Origin: Micrococcales bacterium
GTDB lineage: Bacteria > Actinomycetota > Actinomycetes > Actinomycetales > Cellulomonadaceae
Assembly: GCA_014763765.1 (NCBI GenBank)
Contig: JACXUT010000001.1
Span: 30,879 to 94,878 of the forward strand
Direction of reading: 5' to 3'
DNA: 64,000 nucleotides
A program made the position numbers and the translations under genes. Numbering within the stretch: position 1 is the stretch's first letter; every line of letters begins with the position of its first letter. This document shows positions 61,041 through 64,000 of this stretch, piece after piece. The notes under the pieces were generated by a model. That model was not told where the DNA came from, did not search any database, and saw only the letters and a list, made by a program, of their open reading frames with translations.

Positions 61041-61813
61041 CACGCCTCCTGGGGTGCGGGCTTGCGGGCGCGCACGATCGCGCCGTGCATGCCGTCGGCG
61101 ACCGGGTGGGTGAACTCGACCTCGGCGTCGACGAACCCCGCCGCCGCCAGGCCCTGCAGGTACTCGGTGCGCGAGAGGGCCCCGGCGATGCACCCGACGT
61201 AGGAGCCGCGCTCGGCGCGCTGCTCGGGGGTCAGGTGGTCCTCGGCGACCACGTCGGAGATCCCGAACCGCCCGCCGGGGACCAGCACCCGGAACGCCTC
61301 GGCCAGCACCGCCGGCTTGTCCGGGGACAGGTTCACCACGCAGTTGGAGATCACGACGTCCACCGCGGCGTCGTCCAGAGGCAGGTCCTCGATGGTGCCC
61401 TTGCGGAACTCCACGTTGCTCGCCCCGGCCTTCGCCGCGTTCGCGCGGGCCAGGTCGAGCATCTCGTCGGTCATGTCGACCCCGTAGGCGAACCCGGACG
61501 CCCCGACCCGCCGCGCGGACAGCAGCACGTCGATCCCGCCGCCCGAGCCCAGGTCCAGCACCCGCTCGCCCTCGCGCAGCTCGGCGACCATCAGCGGGTT
61601 CCCGCACCCGAGCGAGGCTGCCAGCGCCTCGGCCGGCACCGCGGCCGCGTCCTGCGCCCCGTAGAGGCCGGCGCCGAACCGCTCGTCGATCACCAGGTCC
61701 GTCGGCCCGCACCCACCGGCCGAGTCACCGCCGCAACAACCCGCGTCCCCGGCGCCCTGCACGGCCGCCAGGGCGTAGCGAGCCCGGACCTGCTCCCGGA
61801 TGTCCTGTGCCAT
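61040..61813 (-). CDS. arsM: Arsenite S-adenosylmethionine methyltransferase
   Basis: A 257-aa arsenite methyltransferase. The N-terminal GCCGGDSAGGC and GCGNPL supply Cys residues; the SAM fold has VLDLGSGGGIDVLLSARRVG; ISNCVVNLSPDKPAVLAEAF and SYVGCIAGALSRTEY contain the two conserved As(III)-binding cysteines. It converts As(III) to methylated forms. GGAGGAG lies just before the ATG at 61813 and an ArsR operator lies 14 nt further upstream. Confidence 0.93.
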   Translation of the reverse strand: MAQDIREQVRARYALAAVQGAGDAGCCGGDSAGGCGPTDLVIDERFGAGLYGAQDAAAVPAEALAASLGCGNPLMVAELREGERVLDLGSGGGIDVLLSARRVGASGFAYGVDMTDEMLDLARANAAKAGASNVEFRKGTIEDLPLDDAAVDVVISNCVVNLSPDKPAVLAEAFRVLVPGGRFGISDVVAEDHLTPEQRAERGSYVGCIAGALSRTEYLQGLAAAGFVDAEVEFTHPVADGMHGAIVRARKPAPQEA

Positions 61814-61826
61814 CACTCCTCCTTCG

Positions 61827-61843
61827 CATCGATACACGTCAAT
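61827..61843. promoter_or_regulatory. ArsR operator copy 2
   Basis: CATCGATACACGTCAAT, the CATCGA-N5-GTCAAT pattern, 14 nt upstream of the arsM start (minus strand) in the 104-nt divergent gap with the second arsR gene. Confidence 0.75.
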
Positions 61844-61880
61844 ACCCAGGAGCGTGGACCAAGACATCGTTGGCTGTCAA

Positions 61881-61897
61881 CATCGACATGCGTCAAT
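61881..61897. promoter_or_regulatory. ArsR operator copy 3
   Basis: CATCGACATGCGTCAAT, the CATCGA-N5-GTCAAT pattern, 20 nt before the second arsR ATG. A -10-like CATGAT (61905-61910) lies between it and the ATG. Confidence 0.75.
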
Positions 61898-61917
61898 GAC
61901 TGTTACATGATGTGGGC

Positions 61918-62292
61918 ATGGCTCTCGACCTGCTCCCCTTGACCTCGACCGCGTCGACGGGCTGCTGCAGCCCTGTGACCGGCTCGACCATGAGCGCCGA
62001 GGACGCCGAGCGCACCGCCCGCACGCTCAAGGCGCTGGCCGACCCCGCCCGCCTGCGGCTGCTGTCGATCATCGCCGCGCACGACGGCGGGGAGGCGTGC
62101 GTCTGCGACCTCACCGAGCCCGTCGGGCTGTCCCAGCCGACCGTGTCCCACCACCTCAAGGTGCTCACCGAGGCCGGCTTCGTCACCCGCGAGAAGCGCG
62201 GGGTCTGGGCGTACTACACGCTCGTACCCGAAGCGGTCCGGGCACTGACCGCACACCTCGGGGACCACCTGCTCGATCGGCCCGCCGCGTGA
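61918..62292 (+). CDS. arsR: ArsR family repressor (stand-alone)
   Basis: A 124-aa ArsR/SmtB repressor: TLKALADPARLRLLSIIAAH, GGEACVCDLTEPVGLSQPTV with CxC, and HHLKVLTEAGFVTREKRGVW. As(III) binding to the Cys pair should release it from DNA; a further GCC near residue 16 could join. It is divergent from arsM with two operators in between. There is no ribosome site before the ATG, so the transcript is probably leaderless. GTGA couples it to the acetyltransferase. Confidence 0.92.
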   Translation: MALDLLPLTSTASTGCCSPVTGSTMSAEDAERTARTLKALADPARLRLLSIIAAHDGGEACVCDLTEPVGLSQPTVSHHLKVLTEAGFVTREKRGVWAYYTLVPEAVRALTAHLGDHLLDRPAA

Positions 62293-62789
62293 CCACCGGG
62301 GTCGCCGTCGCCCCGATGCATGCAGAGCACGCCGAGGCGGTGCTGGGGATCTACGCATCGGGGATCGCGACCGGCACGGCGACGTTCCAGTCCGAGCCGC
62401 CGACGTGGGACGAGTTCGATGCCGGCCACCTGCCCGAGCACCGCTTCGTCGCCCTGGACGGCGACACCGTGCTCGGCTGGGTCGCCGTCTCCCCGGTCTC
62501 GGGGCGCTGCGTCTACGCCGGCGTCGTCGAGCACTCGGTCTACGTGGCACCCGAAGCCCGCGGCCGCGGCGTGGGCAGAGCGCTGCTCGACCACCTGCTC
62601 GAGTCCGCCGGCGCAGCCGGCATCTGGACCGTCCAGTCCGGCGTCTTCCCGCAGAACGTCGCCAGCCTCGCCCTACACGAGGCGGCTGGGTTCCGCGTCG
62701 TCGGTACACGCGAGCGGCTCGGGCTGATGGGCCACGGACCACACGCCGATACCTGGCTCGACGTCGTGCTGCTCGAAAAGCGGCTGTAG
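62289..62789 (+). CDS. ArsN-like GNAT acetyltransferase
   Basis: A 166-aa GNAT N-acetyltransferase of the phosphinothricin-acetyltransferase/ArsN1 type. Motifs: ATGTATFQSEPPTWDEFDAG, YVAPEARGRGVGRALLDHLL (acetyl-CoA loop) and LHEAAGFRVVGTRERLG. ArsN1 enzymes detoxify methylarsenite-type or phosphinothricin-like compounds; linkage with arsR supports an arsenical substrate. GTG start overlaps the arsR stop. Confidence 0.85.
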   Translation: MTTGVAVAPMHAEHAEAVLGIYASGIATGTATFQSEPPTWDEFDAGHLPEHRFVALDGDTVLGWVAVSPVSGRCVYAGVVEHSVYVAPEARGRGVGRALLDHLLESAGAAGIWTVQSGVFPQNVASLALHEAAGFRVVGTRERLGLMGHGPHADTWLDVVLLEKRL

Positions 62790-62892
62790 CCGTACCCGGA
62801 GCTGCCCCCCTGCGACGTGAGCGCTGCAGCGGGAGCGGTAGCGAGTCGCTCGCGCGGGAACACAGGCACCGCGGACGCGGCGGAAGGGTCTT

Positions 62893-64000
62893 CTAGACGC
62901 CTGCGGCTGCCGTCTGCGCGGTCCGGATCGCGGGTCGGGCGGCCAGCGCCTTGTAGCGGCCGGCGCGCACGCCGTTGGCGATGACGAACACCTCGGCGAC
63001 CTCGTGGACGAGGACGACCGCGGCGAGACCGAGCACGCCGAACAGCGCCAGCGGGATCAGCACGCCGATCAGCGCGAGCGAGAACGCGACGTTCTGCCAC
63101 ATGATCGTGCGGGTGCGGCGGGCGTGGGTCAGGACCTGCGGCAGGTGGTGCAGGTCGTTACCCATCAGGGCGACGTCGGCGGTCTCGATCGCGACGTCGG
63201 TGCCCATCGCGCCCATCGCGATCCCGATGTTGGCGGTGGCGAGGGCGGGTGCGTCGTTGACGCCGTCGCCGATCATCGCGACGGGCCGGCGCGTGGACAG
63301 CTCGCGCACGATGTCGGCCTTGTCCTCGGGTCGCAGATCGGCGTGGACGTCGTTGATGCCCGCCTCAGCGGCGAGTGCGTGCGCGGCGCGTTGGTTGTCG
63401 CCGGTGAGCATCGCGACCGTGTACCCGTCGCGGGTCAGCTGCTCGACGACGTCGCGTGCTTCGGGTCGCAGCTCGTCGCGCACACCGATGGCTCCGAGCA
63501 GGCGTCCCGCGCGCTCGACGAGCACCGCGGTCTCGCCACGCTCCTGCATCCTGGCGATGTCGGCGGACAGCGCGCCGGCGTCGACCCAGCCGGGTCGGCC
63601 GAGGCGAACCGGCTGCCCGGCCAGGTCACCGGTGAGCCCGGCGCCGGTGACCGCCGTGACGTCGGTGACGTCTGGCCGGTCGGGCGTGGCGGCCAGGATG
63701 GCCCGTGCGAGCGGGTGCTCGCTGCGGGCCTCGAGCCCGGCCGCGACGGCCAGCAGGTCGGCGCGTGTCACGCCGTCGGACGGGACGACGTCGACGACGG
63801 CCGGGGCGTTCGCGGTCAGGGTCCCGGTCTTGTCCAGGGCGAGGGAGCGGATCTTGCCGAGCTCCTCGAGCGCGGCGCCGCCCTTGACCAGCACCCCGCC
63901 TTTGGACGCGGCGCCGATGGCCGCGACGACGGTCACCGGCACCGAGATCGCCAGAGCGCACGGCGACGCCGCGACCAGGACGACCAGGGCGCGCTGGATC
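62893..64000 (-). CDS. P1B-type heavy-metal ATPase (partial, N-terminus outside window)
   Basis: The C-terminal about 369 codons of a metal-pumping P-type ATPase; the frame is open at the right edge. Visible parts: the transmembrane SPCAL metal site near the edge, the phosphorylation motif LALDKTGTLTANAP, VAMLTGDNQRAA, the ATP hinge MIGDGVNDAPAL, and a last membrane pair with VLVHEVAEVFVIANG. SPC is typical of the P1B-4 group (Co2+/Fe2+ and others) rather than CPC Cu/Cd/Zn pumps; specificity is an inference. The stop at 62893 closes the minus-strand gene 103 nt from the acetyltransferase. Confidence 0.9.
   Translation of the reverse strand, partial: IQRALVVLVAASPCALAISVPVTVVAAIGAASKGGVLVKGGAALEELGKIRSLALDKTGTLTANAPAVVDVVPSDGVTRADLLAVAAGLEARSEHPLARAILAATPDRPDVTDVTAVTGAGLTGDLAGQPVRLGRPGWVDAGALSADIARMQERGETAVLVERAGRLLGAIGVRDELRPEARDVVEQLTRDGYTVAMLTGDNQRAAHALAAEAGINDVHADLRPEDKADIVRELSTRRPVAMIGDGVNDAPALATANIGIAMGAMGTDVAIETADVALMGNDLHHLPQVLTHARRTRTIMWQNVAFSLALIGVLIPLALFGVLGLAAVVLVHEVAEVFVIANGVRAGRYKALAARPAIRTAQTAAAGV

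Noticed and set aside
1-64000. CRISPR arrays, transposase-type insertion sequences and rRNA genes
   Set aside because: Looked for regular spacer-repeat patterns, terminal inverted repeats with transposase motifs, and conserved rRNA stretches; none was seen.

Overview
The window is very GC-rich with strong G/C bias at third codon positions, GTG starts and dense 1-4 nt gene overlaps. Together with DUF2637/SpdB-like, SCO6880-like and winged-helix plasmid-type genes this points to an actinomycete, probably Micrococcales near Cellulomonadaceae (inference from gene style; no rRNA or marker gene is present). Almost everything visible is accessory DNA.

Layout. (1) 0.2-5.9 kb: a redox/metal-response cluster on the minus strand (response regulator, sensor kinase, CcdA-like membrane protein, redoxin, DUF305 lipoprotein), then plus-strand glutaredoxin and left-handed beta-helix genes. 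The kinase frame has no stop before the CcdA gene. (2) 5.9-16.15 kb: a 10.2 kb island bracketed by direct copies of the 3' half of a tRNA-Arg gene (26-bp core, 24/26 identical). It holds a 1206-aa NACHT NTPase with a possible N-terminal nuclease domain and C-terminal zinc ribbon, an unassigned 402-aa protein, a Xre/RES toxin-antitoxin pair, an HTH/PIN pair, then decayed genes: a twice-frameshifted winged-helix gene and two genes truncated head to head. (3) 16.3-50.3 kb: an integrative conjugative element. A tyrosine recombinase lies beside the tRNA remnant. A long plus-strand chain encodes regulators, a sigma-like protein, VirB1-like hydrolase, VirB8-like protein, small membrane proteins, VirB6/TrbL-like protein, SCO6880-like protein, VirB4-like ATPase and VirD4-like coupling protein, with surface/coiled-coil proteins, an HNH protein, a primase-polymerase and an AbiEii-type nucleotidyltransferase pair. 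A 1644-aa MobF relaxase-helicase-TOPRIM protein reads back toward it. Further plus-strand genes end with a secreted nuclease. (4) 50.4-57.1 kb: assorted genes (Lrp regulator, LysE exporter, PanB, cytidine deaminase, MerB-like protein, DUF2000 with divergent AraC, a GntR pair). (5) 57.1-62.8 kb: an arsenic resistance block: thioredoxin reductase, ACR3, an ArsR-ArsC fusion, ArsC; convergent arsM plus a small Cys protein; a second arsR with an arsN-like acetyltransferase. Three copies of CATCGA-N5-GTCAAT lie exactly at its three promoters. (6) 62.9-64 kb: the C-terminal part of a P1B-type ATPase cut by the window edge.

How it works together: the element carries its own excision, transfer and DNA-processing machinery; arsenate is reduced by ArsC using thioredoxin recycled by the reductase, arsenite is exported by ACR3 or methylated by ArsM, all apparently under ArsR control. 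No complete tRNA-Arg gene is visible to the right, so the far end of the element is not identified and the arsenic genes could be its cargo.
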